A stretch of DNA of 38,770 bases from NCBI GenBank assembly GCA_004294845.1, contig SHOH01000009.1:1-38770 (forward strand), given 5' to 3'. The notes beneath the pieces were generated by a model. The model made no database searches. It was not told the DNA's origin and was given only the letters and a program-made list of their open reading frames with translations. Shown here piece by piece: positions 25,037-33,675 of this stretch. Numbering within the stretch: position 1 is the first letter of the stretch; the number at the start of each line of letters is the position of its first letter. This DNA comes from Anaerolineaceae bacterium (lineage in GTDB: Bacteria > Bacillota > Clostridia > Lachnospirales > Lachnospiraceae). A program made the position numbers and the translations under genes.

Positions 25037-25450
25037 CTATAGAATTCGATTTGCTATTATTTGTGCTAGTTCAGATGCTTCTCCTTCTGCGTACTTGCCC
25101 GGTGTCCAGGTCACCTTAACATTATCACCCTTATATCTTGGTATTAGATGAAAATGAATATGGAACACGCTTTGACCAGCGACCTCACCATTGTTCTGTA
25201 GAAGATTTATACCCTCACAGTTAAGCTCTTCCTTCATGGCTATGGCAAGCTTTCTAGCCACTATAAGAACTCTGGCAGCTACATTATCCTCTAATTCAAA
25301 AAGATTCTCGAAGTGTTTCTTGGAAAGTATAATTACATGTCCCCTTGAGGCTGGAGAAATGTCCATTATAGCCTTAAAATCCTCATCCTCGTATAGGACG
25401 GAGGAAGGGATATCTCCCGATATAATCTTACAAAAAATACAGTTAGCCAT
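25037..25450 (-). CDS. HIT family protein (histidine triad hydrolase)
   Basis: A 137-residue cytosolic protein from ATG 25450, which has AGGAGG 10 nt upstream; the track start is a TTG directly against that site. The active-site triad is in 'FHIHFHLIPR' near residue 100. The N-terminal 'CIFCKI' supplies two of the zinc-type ligands seen in many bacterial HIT proteins. The family hydrolyses nucleoside phosphoramidates or dinucleoside polyphosphates (HinT-like). It is divergent from the histidine kinase gene and convergent with murG, so it appears to be monocistronic. Confidence 0.92.
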   Translation of the reverse strand: MANCIFCKIISGDIPSSVLYEDEDFKAIMDISPASRGHVIILSKKHFENLFELEDNVAARVLIVARKLAIAMKEELNCEGINLLQNNGEVAGQSVFHIHFHLIPRYKGDNVKVTWTPGKYAEGEASELAQIIANRIL

Positions 25451-25481
25451 TTTTATCAAACCTCCTAAAACATATTAAAAT

Positions 25482-25487
25482 ATTATA
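25482..25487 (-). promoter_or_regulatory. Likely -10 box of the HIT gene
   Basis: TATAAT on the minus strand, 31 nt before the HIT start codon and just upstream of AGGAGG. No good -35 hexamer is found at 17 nt, so the call rests on the -10 box only. Confidence 0.4.
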
Positions 25488-25597
25488 CTACTAAAAACAG
25501 AAGTCTTGCATTTTTTTCCATTATTTGATAATATCATTTTACAGGTAAGAAAATACCCTCCAATAAATGATGAGTATAAGCTCGGAAAGGAATTATT

Positions 25598-26314
25598 ATG
25601 GATCAGGATTATATCCAAATATCAGACGATACAATCCAAAAAATAACCGATGAGCACAATCGGATAATCTCTATGTTCATTCATGAACTAAGAAATCCTC
25701 TGTCACTTATAAAGGGAACCCTCCAGTACATAGAGATGAAGTACACCGAAGTCAGTGAATATAAATACTGGGATCAGCTATCTGATTTGATTCTTGATAT
25801 GGAGCATATGTTGTCTGAAGCTTCTTTGCTTAACTCCGTCACTAACCTTAATATTAAGAACTCAAATCTATTAAGCTTAATTCATACTGTGGTTGATAAC
25901 TATATGCCCCAGGCAGAAAATCAACAAAAGCTTCTTTCATTTAAGGCTTCCTCTCAGTGTGAATCATTGCTTACATCATATCCCTGCGATTCCGATAAGA
26001 TTAAGCAGGCTATATCAAATTTAATTAAGAATGCCCTTGAAGCCACTTCACCTGGCAATTTTATAGATATAAATTTAAGCATAGATTCCAAAGACACTGA
26101 TTCTCTCTTATCCATACAAATTAACAACAACGGTCTGCCAATACCCGAGGATGATATTGACTCTATCTTTCTTCCATTTGTATCCCATAAGACAGGCGGA
26201 ACTGGAGTAGGCCTTGCATTAGTAAAACGAATTGTTGAAGCTCATAAGGGAAGCATTCATGTGTCATCTACTGACGAACTGACAGGATTTACAATCCTGC
26301 TGCCACTTTTATAA
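25598..26314 (+). CDS. Orphan cytosolic histidine kinase
   Basis: A 238-residue protein consisting of little more than a kinase core. The H-box is 'FIHELRNPLSLIKG' with the phospho-acceptor at His29, the N-box 'AISNLIKNALEA' is near 140-152, and the F/G2 part is 'IFLPFVSHKTGGTGVGLALV'. The G1 box reads 'NNNGLPIPEDD', with Asn where the ATP-binding Asp usually stands, a variant seen in some kinases. No membrane helix, PAS or GAF domain is visible, and no response regulator is adjacent. The H-box resembles sporulation kinases such as KinA, so phosphorelay input to Spo0F/Spo0A is a reasonable guess, not shown by the sequence. AAAGGA precedes the ATG. Confidence 0.85.
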   Translation: MDQDYIQISDDTIQKITDEHNRIISMFIHELRNPLSLIKGTLQYIEMKYTEVSEYKYWDQLSDLILDMEHMLSEASLLNSVTNLNIKNSNLLSLIHTVVDNYMPQAENQQKLLSFKASSQCESLLTSYPCDSDKIKQAISNLIKNALEATSPGNFIDINLSIDSKDTDSLLSIQINNNGLPIPEDDIDSIFLPFVSHKTGGTGVGLALVKRIVEAHKGSIHVSSTDELTGFTILLPLL

Positions 26315-26331
26315 AAATAGTTATATTATAG

Positions 26332-27330
26332 CTACAATATATTAAACTGGAATACCTGATCAAAGGTACGAAGAGTTTTGAAATTTCCCTTTGCGGTTAG
26401 CTCTCCAGACATAAATGCCCCTTGGAAGGTAATTCGCCCAAGAACAAGCTTGTTCATAACATCCCTTGTTGTTTTTGCTATGACCTCTGCATCTGTCTTT
26501 TCACCATAGTAGCATTTCAGATGGGCCTCCTCTATTTCAACAATAAGGGTTTTTTTACTATCTGAAAGTTCTATTGAATAGGAAGCTGCAAAATCCTCGA
26601 TAGGATGAAAATTCTCCTTGAGGTTGCGAATAAATTCCTGACCGCTATCATTTTCTCCACCATCCAGCATATCCTTATAGAGCTGTGTAAGCTCCTCAAT
26701 ATCCTCTTTTTGTTTTCTTACATATGAATCGTCTGATACATACATTGACAGCTGCTCACTTTCCTGAGGTGTCAATATTATGGAGTTGCTTTTTAAAAGG
26801 TTTTGTCTAAGGACAATATTACTTGCGGGAAGCATTTTTCTTCTTTGATTTATAACCCGATAATATGCTTCTGCTTTATTTTCAATGAATCTAGCATATT
26901 CTGTGTTTGTTTCAAACTCTACATGATCATCAACATAGGTAGACAAGCCGTTATATGGAATTCCTCCAAGCATTTCCCATGCTTGTATCAAGACAAGCTG
27001 CGCTTCCCTCTCTCCATATGTACTTGCCGTAACAACCGGCATCATATATAGTCTTTCAAGCTTATCCTTATCAGCATATAGCCAGCAGGCATCTAAGAAT
27101 TGCTGCATATATCCGCCGATACCCATCCACTCAACCGTGGTGGCCAATATAACACCGTCCGCCTCCTTTAATGTTTTGGGAAGCATAGCTATGGTGTTCT
27201 TCTCTTCATACAGATTATATCTGGTCACCTTCACTCTAAGCTCTTCAAGCACTTCAGTAAGCTTACCAATTACGTATAAGGTCGGATCTTCGATTAATCC
27301 TCTTCCACCATAATAGATATTGATCCTCAT
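26332..27330 (-). CDS. Flavodoxin-like reductase fused to an SCP2 domain
   Basis: A 332-residue cytosolic protein. Residues 1-160 look like a flavodoxin-fold NAD(P)H:FMN oxidoreductase ('INIYYGG', 'EADGVILATTVEWMGIGGYM', 'MMPVVTASTYGE'). Residues about 235-332 look like an SCP2 sterol-carrier domain, a hydrophobic ligand pocket, with 'KLVLGRITFQGAFMSGELTA' near the end. A helical linker joins them. The arrangement suggests reduction of a lipid-like or quinone-like ligand held by the SCP2 part, but that is inference. GGGAGGAG precedes the ATG. It follows the rhomboid gene after 36 nt, and its stop is 17 nt from the convergent histidine kinase. Confidence 0.75.
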   Translation of the reverse strand: MRINIYYGGRGLIEDPTLYVIGKLTEVLEELRVKVTRYNLYEEKNTIAMLPKTLKEADGVILATTVEWMGIGGYMQQFLDACWLYADKDKLERLYMMPVVTASTYGEREAQLVLIQAWEMLGGIPYNGLSTYVDDHVEFETNTEYARFIENKAEAYYRVINQRRKMLPASNIVLRQNLLKSNSIILTPQESEQLSMYVSDDSYVRKQKEDIEELTQLYKDMLDGGENDSGQEFIRNLKENFHPIEDFAASYSIELSDSKKTLIVEIEEAHLKCYYGEKTDAEVIAKTTRDVMNKLVLGRITFQGAFMSGELTAKGNFKTLRTFDQVFQFNIL

Positions 27331-27366
27331 AAATCAACTCTCCTCCCGTCCACTTTTGTTACATAA

Positions 27367-28428
27367 TTAAGCCTCATTCTCTTTAGCCCTTTTTGGCCTT
27401 CTGTATAGAATAAAAGCTAGTATAATTCCTCCGATAAAACCCCCTATGTGGGCAACATTGTCTATATTTGCATTGGCGATACCACCGTATAAGCTAAACA
27501 CTGTAAATAGAATAATCTGCCTGCTGCTGATGTCCTCTAAATGTCCTTTATTAACCAGTAGAATATATCCCATGGCACCTACAATGCCAAAAATAGCACC
27601 GGAAGCTCCTACCGATAATACCAATCTCTCTTTTATCATATTATAGCTGATAGATGAAATCCCTGCAATAATTCCCGATCCAAAATAAATAATCAAATAT
27701 TTTATTTTTCCTGCTGCCCGTTCTAGATTGTCTCCTACAAAAAACAATACCAGCATATTATTCATTAAATGCTCAAAATCAGAGTGGAGAAACATGGAAG
27801 TTAATAGTCTATAGTACTCTCCTTCTTCTTTTATTATATACCAAGACAATGCTCCTTTTTGTAGCGCATAGACGCTTTCTCCAAATATAACTGTATGATG
27901 AACCAGGATATATAAAATAATATTTGCTACAATAAATATAGTATTCAGCAGTGTAACCCAATGTATTTTATGATTATGTGTGTTATGGCTCCTCCTATAT
28001 CCTTTTTGATCAAGCCCTGATGAATAGTATTCGTCATGGATTATATTTTCAATAATAGGTACCAGCTTGGCAAAATATGCAGATTGATTTTCATAAACTA
28101 TAAGGCGCCTATCCCGTAAATCCACTATAAAATGATCATCATCGTCAAGATAGAGCCTTCTTGCCCTTTCAGGTACAGCTGTAAGTATAAGCCCAAGCAA
28201 ATGGATATCCGAAAATCCGCCTTCTAAAAACCGATCTTTAATATTTTTTATTATCAATTTATATTCTTCCGGTGATATCTCATTACCCGTTATTGCACGA
28301 AGAATCAGGACAATCTCCGTTCCCATATAATCCGAACGATAAAACATGTCCATTGCATCTATCTTTATATCCAGCTGTTGATACTCCTGGGTGGTTAACT
28401 GCCTTATTATTCCGTCTTCTATTCTCAT
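27367..28428 (-). CDS. Rhomboid family intramembrane serine protease
   Basis: A 353-residue protein with a cytosolic N-terminal region of about 160 residues and then six to seven membrane helices. Rhomboid motifs are present: 'LTSMFLHSDFEHLMNNM', the catalytic serine in 'GASGAIFG' near residue 275, and the catalytic histidine in 'NVAHIGGFIGG' near 326. The catalytic Ser-His dyad is complete, so it should be an active protease cutting membrane proteins within their transmembrane segments. The N-terminal domain is similar in position to the extra domain of Bacillus GluP-type rhomboids. AGGA precedes the ATG. It lies 72 nt after glpK, possibly in the same transcript. Confidence 0.9.
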   Translation of the reverse strand: MRIEDGIIRQLTTQEYQQLDIKIDAMDMFYRSDYMGTEIVLILRAITGNEISPEEYKLIIKNIKDRFLEGGFSDIHLLGLILTAVPERARRLYLDDDDHFIVDLRDRRLIVYENQSAYFAKLVPIIENIIHDEYYSSGLDQKGYRRSHNTHNHKIHWVTLLNTIFIVANIILYILVHHTVIFGESVYALQKGALSWYIIKEEGEYYRLLTSMFLHSDFEHLMNNMLVLFFVGDNLERAAGKIKYLIIYFGSGIIAGISSISYNMIKERLVLSVGASGAIFGIVGAMGYILLVNKGHLEDISSRQIILFTVFSLYGGIANANIDNVAHIGGFIGGIILAFILYRRPKRAKENEA

Positions 28429-28500
28429 ATATATATCCTATTCTATAATGTCTAATCACATCTACATATCTATGTATATTATTTTTAACGTATATTCAAT

Positions 28501-29994
28501 CTATTCCTCCGCCCATGAAAAGGATCTGCTGACTGCCTTATGCCAGCCTTTTAGCAGTTTGTCTCTTTTTCCTTTATCCATGTTGGACTCAAATGTTTTA
28601 GATAAGGCCCAATTTTTCTTTATTTCATCCTTGTCCTTCCAAAAGCCCACAGATAGTCCGGCTAGATAAGCAGCCCCAAGGGCGGTTGTCTCAACGCATT
28701 CCGGTTTTAACACCTTGGTGTCTAGGATGTCTGCCTGAAATTGCATGAGGAAGTTATTTGCACAGGCGCCTCCGTCAACTTTCAGGGATTTTAGACTTGT
28801 TCCCAAATCATTTTCCATGGCCTTAAGCACATCATATGTCTGGTAGGCTATGGATTCCAAGGTGGCGCGAACGATATGCTCACGGTTGCTTCCTCTGGTG
28901 AGTCCTATAATTGCTCCCCTGGCATACTGATCCCAATATGGTGCTCCAAGCCCTGTAAATGCGGGTATCACATATATACCATTAGAATCCTCTACCTCAT
29001 AGGCAAGCTTTTCACTTTCTGCCGCATTGGATATTAACCTTAATTCATCCCTTAACCATTGTATTGCCGCTCCGGCTACAAATACACTTCCCTCTAAAGC
29101 ATATACTGCTTTGTTATCAGAGCAAGCAGCGATTGTTGTAAGCAAACCATGCTTACTTATAAAAGCTTCTTCTCCCGTGTTCATAAGTAAGAAGCATCCT
29201 GTTCCGTAGGTGTTCTTGGCTTCGCCCTTAGAAAAGCAACATTGTCCAAATAATGCGGCTTGCTGATCCCCAGCTGCACCCGAAATAGGTATCTCTTCAC
29301 CAAAAAGTGCTCTGTCGCTATAGCCATAAAGGCAGCTTGAGGGTTTAACTTCGGGAAGCATAGCATAAGGTATGTTCAGTTCCTTTAAAATTTTATCATC
29401 CCATTTAAGCTTCTTAATATCAAATATCATAGTTCTTGAGGCATTGGTATAATCGGTTACAAAGGTTTTGCCCTTAGTCAGGTTCCATATTAGCCATGTG
29501 TCCACCGTACCAAATAGCAAATTTCCTTTCTCTGCCTCTTTCCTTGCTCCAGGTACCTTGTCTAATATCCACTTGATTTTGGTGCCTGAAAAATAAGCAT
29601 CCGGCATCAGTCCGGTTGTCTCTCTGATATAGGGCTCTAAGCCCTTTTCTTTTAGATCATCAATCATGTCAGAAGTTCTTCTGCATTGCCAGACAATAGC
29701 ATTATATATGGGCTGACCTGTATTCTTATTCCATACTATGGTGGTTTCTCTCTGATTGGTGATACCGATTGCAGATATCTCATTGGCATTAACATTCAGC
29801 TTTGCCATAGCCTCTGTGGCAACTGAGATTTGTGAGGACCAAATTTCCATAGGATCATGCTCCACCCAGCCGGGCTTGGGATATATCTGAGTAAACTCCT
29901 TCTGAGCCATGCTCTTTATCTTTCCCGATTTGTCGAATATAATACAGCGGGAGCTGGTTGTCCCCTGATCAAGTGCCATCACATATTTTTTCAT
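28501..29994 (-). CDS. glpK: Glycerol kinase
   Basis: A 497-residue FGGY kinase from ATG 29994, the usual length for GlpK; the track's upstream ATG adds six residues without a ribosome site. It has '[10 protein letters not shown]' (phosphate-binding start), '[11 protein letters not shown]', '[10 protein letters not shown]' for glycerol binding, and '[21 protein letters not shown]'-type family signature (quoted in part). It converts glycerol and ATP to glycerol 3-phosphate. No glpF, glpD or regulator is adjacent, so uptake and oxidation genes must lie elsewhere. The ribosome site (TGGGGT) is weak. Confidence 0.95.
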   Translation of the reverse strand: MKKYVMALDQGTTSSRCIIFDKSGKIKSMAQKEFTQIYPKPGWVEHDPMEIWSSQISVATEAMAKLNVNANEISAIGITNQRETTIVWNKNTGQPIYNAIVWQCRRTSDMIDDLKEKGLEPYIRETTGLMPDAYFSGTKIKWILDKVPGARKEAEKGNLLFGTVDTWLIWNLTKGKTFVTDYTNASRTMIFDIKKLKWDDKILKELNIPYAMLPEVKPSSCLYGYSDRALFGEEIPISGAAGDQQAALFGQCCFSKGEAKNTYGTGCFLLMNTGEEAFISKHGLLTTIAACSDNKAVYALEGSVFVAGAAIQWLRDELRLISNAAESEKLAYEVEDSNGIYVIPAFTGLGAPYWDQYARGAIIGLTRGSNREHIVRATLESIAYQTYDVLKAMENDLGTSLKSLKVDGGACANNFLMQFQADILDTKVLKPECVETTALGAAYLAGLSVGFWKDKDEIKKNWALSKTFESNMDKGKRDKLLKGWHKAVSRSFSWAEE

Positions 29995-30015
29995 TCTTAT
30001 ACCCCATTTCATATT

Positions 30016-30044
30016 ATATTATCATTCTGTTATTATTGTAACAA
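30016..30044 (-). promoter_or_regulatory. Candidate glpK promoter
   Basis: On the minus strand TTGTTA (30039-30044), 17 nt, and TAATAT (30016-30021), directly after the Tad operon terminator. No cre-like catabolite site was recognised near it. Confidence 0.45.
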
Positions 30045-30074
30045 CTTACTAAATCATTTACAATAAGATTATCC

Positions 30075-30123
30075 AAAAAAGCGGTATGTCGGAAATTCCT
30101 ACTATTCTGACTACCGCTTTTTT
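30075..30123 (-). terminator. Intrinsic terminator of the Tad pilus operon
   Basis: AAAAAAGCGGTA at 30075-30086 pairs perfectly with 30112-30123, with a 25-nt loop. On the minus strand TACCGC is followed by six T's. The stem takes in part of the stop codon of the FHA gene, so termination is tight against the end of the operon. Confidence 0.8.
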
Positions 30124-31483
30124 ATCTTATATGAAATGTATACTTAATTCCCGCTATCGCCATTTTATCTTCATTAACTATCTCATGTCTTTGATAGCAG
30201 GGTAATAGCTTGTCATTTAGTGTTGTACCGTTTGTAGTGTTTAAATCGGTTATAAAATATCTTTCCTCTTCCTTTGTTACCTTAACATGATATCTGCTAA
30301 CCACATCCTTACCTAGATAGTAATCTACATTGCTTCCCTGTTTTCCAATAAGAAAGGGGAAATCACTTATCTGTATTATATCATATGTGTCCTGATCCTC
30401 AGGTTCAAAACAACAACAGAAGGATGAAGGTTTGGCATTTAATAAAACTGTCGACTCGGATAAGTCCTCAGACTGATTTGTATCCTTAGATTTATTTATT
30501 TGAAAGTCCTTTACACTTACAGCCATACTTTGTTCTGGATTATTCTCCGTTTGTGCTTTAATCTTATACTTAATTTTTGAATCATCTACTCTTGGGTCGT
30601 CAATTCTGGGGTCGATATATTCATGTTTGCTAATAATTTTTGTTAGACGATTATTCTTATTCCAGATGTACTTCATAAGATATCCGACTAGAATAAATAG
30701 GATAAAGATCAAAGCCATAAGCTTTCCATAATTTATTCTGTTTCCGATAGATGTATGTAATATTTTCAAGTTTATACTGATAGCCAGTATCATGATAGCA
30801 CCGACGATACTAGCCCCGCTAAAAATATAGGTTCTTACTGGATAATAATATGATTCCCTTTCATCGTATATCTTCTCCATCATAACCGGAATTTGCTTGT
30901 TGATTCTTGCTTCTACTATAGGAGCTTTTGCTTTGTCTCCTTTGCTTTCTCTGATTACTGATAGAAGATTGTTAAACGAAAATCCTTCTTCACGGCAGGC
31001 TGCATACAGATTATAGACATATAGCACAGCCTCCTTATCATTGTATTCCACCTTATTCATAAGGTATTCAATAAGCTTAGCCATTTGCTTTCCTATGTCT
31101 ATGTTATATCCCGGTAGATAACATATATTTGCCCGACAGGAAGCAAGCTCTATGTAGATATGCTCAGGCTCAAGTATCAGGTCGTTTTCGTTAAGTAAGT
31201 ATTCATAAGTCTGCCCTATCAAATCAGCCATACTTGTAAATAGTCTTTTTAACTGTTCATAGTTAATAGTATTCTTAACATAGATGGTATCGATGGACTG
31301 CTTGGCTGTAATATCATAATAATAGAGAACCTTATTATCGATAGTTCTTGGCTCAGGCCCTATGATGCTATCTATTGAATTTGCCTCTAACATACACACA
31401 CAATAGGCTTCATCCTTGCTATCACTTATCTTTGGTATAACTAGATAATTATGGTGAATATCCTTTTTATAACTTACGTCCAT
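30122..31483 (-). CDS. DUF6382 - FHA domain protein of the Tad locus
   Basis: A 453-residue protein. Residues 1-200 resemble DUF6382, often found N-terminal to FHA domains in clostridial Tad loci. Two membrane helices follow near 220-275 ('TYIFSGASIVGAIMILAI' and 'LMALIFILFILVGYLM'). The C-terminal FHA domain (about 375-453) has 'LIGKQGSNVDYYL', 'VVSRYHVKV' and 'TDLNTTNGTTLND', the core phosphothreonine-binding positions. An 'IDDPRVDD' short repeat lies in the linker. Both ends would face the cytosol. It is the last gene of the operon and may link pilus assembly to Ser/Thr kinase signalling, which is inference. GGAG precedes the ATG by 7 nt. Confidence 0.8.
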   Translation of the reverse strand: MDVSYKKDIHHNYLVIPKISDSKDEAYCVCMLEANSIDSIIGPEPRTIDNKVLYYYDITAKQSIDTIYVKNTINYEQLKRLFTSMADLIGQTYEYLLNENDLILEPEHIYIELASCRANICYLPGYNIDIGKQMAKLIEYLMNKVEYNDKEAVLYVYNLYAACREEGFSFNNLLSVIRESKGDKAKAPIVEARINKQIPVMMEKIYDERESYYYPVRTYIFSGASIVGAIMILAISINLKILHTSIGNRINYGKLMALIFILFILVGYLMKYIWNKNNRLTKIISKHEYIDPRIDDPRVDDSKIKYKIKAQTENNPEQSMAVSVKDFQINKSKDTNQSEDLSESTVLLNAKPSSFCCCFEPEDQDTYDIIQISDFPFLIGKQGSNVDYYLGKDVVSRYHVKVTKEEERYFITDLNTTNGTTLNDKLLPCYQRHEIVNEDKMAIAGIKYTFHIR

Positions 31484-31500
31484 AGATGGTCTCCTTTCTA

Positions 31501-32064
31501 CTATTTGGGCATAAGTTTTTCTATGCTTTCTTTTATCTTATCGAAACCCTTTATCTTTGATCCCGTATCTAATATAACTTCTGATAATCGAATTGAATTT
31601 GCAGGATAATGATATGCTGATTTAATCTCTACTAGCAAGGTCTTATCAAAAGGGATTATCCAAAGTAGTCCTTTCAAAGGAAACTGAAATTTTCCCTCCA
31701 CCTTTATAGAAAGATTTAAGATTCCCTTTGACACATGAACATCAGTAATCTTTGTGGCAATAAGACTTTTTGATAAGAGCTTAATTGTATAATCTTCTAT
31801 TTCTTTTTCTTTAGAATCAGAACTTTCAAATATCTGACTTATTAATCCCTTATTAATCTCATCATAGTTAACCTTACCTGTTCCAATATCTGTTTCATGC
31901 TTAAGATTCATAGTTGCTTTATGCAAAACTCCGTTAGTAATCCCTTGCATTTTGCAGTAATCATGAAGATAGAAGGACAGATAGATTATGAATATAATAG
32001 CAAAAATTACGATTGGCATTATAAATACAGCTTCTATAGTAAAGCTGGCTTTGATTTTATTCAA
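31501..32064 (-). CDS. TadE-like pseudopilin
   Basis: A 187-residue protein opening with 'KASFTIEAVFIMPIVIFAI', the TadE-like pattern: an Ala at -1, then S-F-T-I-E with Glu at +5 and a hydrophobic helix, as in type IV prepilin-like proteins cut by the Tad peptidase. The rest would be extracytoplasmic. The start codon is TTG at 32064 with AAGGAGG 8 nt upstream; no better ATG exists before the signal. It lies between the prepilin peptidase and FHA genes and is one of two TadE-like proteins here. TadE proteins are minor pseudopilins needed for Flp pilus assembly. Confidence 0.8.
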   Translation of the reverse strand: MNKIKASFTIEAVFIMPIVIFAIIFIIYLSFYLHDYCKMQGITNGVLHKATMNLKHETDIGTGKVNYDEINKGLISQIFESSDSKEKEIEDYTIKLLSKSLIATKITDVHVSKGILNLSIKVEGKFQFPLKGLLWIIPFDKTLLVEIKSAYHYPANSIRLSEVILDTGSKIKGFDKIKESIEKLMPK

Positions 32065-32126
32065 GGATCAATCCTCCTTATATACAAAATCTTTGTCAAT
32101 ACATAAAATGGAGGATTTCCCTCCCT

Positions 32127-32561
32127 TTAGCTCCATATGGGTATTATTAGGAAGATGTATGCAAGTAAAAGAAAGGGCATAAAAGGAATGACCTTTTTTC
32201 TGTTAGCCTTACGAAGCACCAAAAGTCCTATAGAGAATACTGCTGCGATTGCAAGAGCCAAGGCAAAAAGCTCCATATTACTCCAAAAGCCAAGACCCAT
32301 ACCGGTAGCCCCTAGCACCATGCCATCTCCGATTCCTATCTTTCCCCCTGTAGCCTTACTTAAAAGCATCACTCCCAATCCCAAAGAGAGGCCAAGTACC
32401 CTGTCTAAGACAGATAAGACAGAACAAAAGGGGATACATATGCATATAAGAAAGGCGGCAAGTAAGACAACACCCACTCTAATTTTCTTCCATCTAATAT
32501 CTTGAATAGTAACAATGATTAACAGTAATCCTATTAAACCTCTAATTATATATTCCCACAT
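32127..32561 (-). CDS. Prepilin peptidase, TadV/CpaA type (A24)
   Basis: A 144-residue membrane protein from ATG 32561 with AGGAG just upstream; the track's GTG at 32606 has no ribosome site. It has about four to five helices and both catalytic aspartates of the A24 family: one in 'VTIQDIRWKKI' (residue 21) and one in the GxGD motif 'KIGIGDGMV' (near 79). Length fits the short TadV/CpaA form that lacks the N-methyltransferase domain. It should cleave the Flp pilin and the TadE-like proteins encoded beside it. It starts 32 nt after the stop of the Cys-rich TadE-like gene. Confidence 0.9.
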   Translation of the reverse strand: MWEYIIRGLIGLLLIIVTIQDIRWKKIRVGVVLLAAFLICICIPFCSVLSVLDRVLGLSLGLGVMLLSKATGGKIGIGDGMVLGATGMGLGFWSNMELFALALAIAAVFSIGLLVLRKANRKKVIPFMPFLLLAYIFLIIPIWS

Positions 32562-32593
32562 GGCTCTCCTACTTTTATCTTTATTTTTATTTA

Positions 32594-33484
32594 TTAACCT
32601 CCACACCGTTTGCAGGGTAATTTTCCTCCAACTTCAGATAAGGGAACTTCTTTAACCGTTCTTTTTATTTTGGAGCAATTCTTATTCCTATGGTATCTGT
32701 CACCGTATAATGTAATATAATAAGTTCCTAGACCAGAATCATGGTTATTGCAGCAGGCTTCACAGGGATAATAAATCCCGCCATTTTTATTTCTCTGCCA
32801 TGTTGGCTTACCTGATATGGTCTCTATCGATAAGCTTATATGAGAGCAATTTCTCTGAAGATGATATACCGTACCGGTTTCGGTGATATATACTGTATTT
32901 TCTTCATTGTCATTCTCCTCTACAATTGCATATAGCGGAGTAAGCTGATGCCCATTCCATCCCCGAAGTCTTACCCTTTGTATCATATCCATCTCTTGAA
33001 GGCCAAAAATACTGATGGGTATTTTAATTCGGTATTTGATTACTAAATCAATATCATCATTACCCTCTAATATCTTAGAATCATCAAAGTGGATGCCGTC
33101 GTAACCACCAACAACAAACGAATGATTGATATAATCAACATTAAGCCTGCTTGCCACCACATATTTAAGAACTACATTATTAATTAAAGCATCTGCAAGC
33201 TCCTCTATTCCAGCTTGGATACCCTCTTCGAAGATAGTTGTATCTGCTTCTTTAGCATCTTCCACATCCCTGAAATCCGAATAGACATATACCGCTCTTG
33301 CCATGCTTAAACCGGATTCGGTCATTGCCCTCTGTAAGACCTCTTGAAGAGTTATTATCTGTATAAAGTAGATAAAACTAATAAAGAAGAGTAAAAAGAG
33401 AGGAAGTACCAATGAAGCCTCTACAGTTAGAGATGCTCTTATTCTTTTTCTTTTTAAATGACTTATATTTAATGTTGACTTCAT
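32594..33484 (-). CDS. TadE-like pseudopilin with two Cys-rich C-terminal repeats
   Basis: A 296-residue protein starting with a basic tail and 'IRASLTVEASLVLPLFLL', a prepilin-like signal with Ala at -1 and Glu at +5. The extracytoplasmic part has about 150 residues, then two tandem motifs: 'YHLQRNC' ... 'CEAC' and 'YHRNKNC' ... 'CKRC', i.e. HX4C-X27-CX2C and HX4C-X20-CX2C. These look like the Ada/nuclease-tail type zinc-binding motif with His in place of the first Cys. The protein may thus bind metal or form disulfides outside the membrane. The ribosome site is weak (GCGGT), and a long inverted repeat lies upstream of it. Confidence 0.8.
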   Translation of the reverse strand: MKSTLNISHLKRKRIRASLTVEASLVLPLFLLFFISFIYFIQIITLQEVLQRAMTESGLSMARAVYVYSDFRDVEDAKEADTTIFEEGIQAGIEELADALINNVVLKYVVASRLNVDYINHSFVVGGYDGIHFDDSKILEGNDDIDLVIKYRIKIPISIFGLQEMDMIQRVRLRGWNGHQLTPLYAIVEENDNEENTVYITETGTVYHLQRNCSHISLSIETISGKPTWQRNKNGGIYYPCEACCNNHDSGLGTYYITLYGDRYHRNKNCSKIKRTVKEVPLSEVGGKLPCKRCGG

Positions 33485-33524
33485 AATATTACCGCTAGCC
33501 AGATATCAAATCCCAAGATGATGA

Positions 33525-33650
33525 TTCCGGATGCCCGTTCTTCTAATAAACATAAAACATATCAGCAAATGATTTCTTGGAGAGAGATTTTTATTTGATT
33601 AATAGAATTTTAAGAGATGTGAAAGACTTTAGAAGAGCGGACATCCCGAA
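33525..33650. repeat. 21-nt long-range inverted repeat inside the Tad operon
   Basis: 33525-33545 and 33630-33650 pair at 19 of 21 positions when a G-U pair is counted, with an 84-nt loop. It occupies most of the 191-nt gap between the DUF5702 gene and the Cys-rich TadE-like gene, by far the largest gap in the operon. No T-run follows on the minus strand. It may be an mRNA processing or stability element or a small palindromic repeat. Confidence 0.6.
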
Positions 33651-33675
33651 CCACCATAACCGAGATTTTATTATT

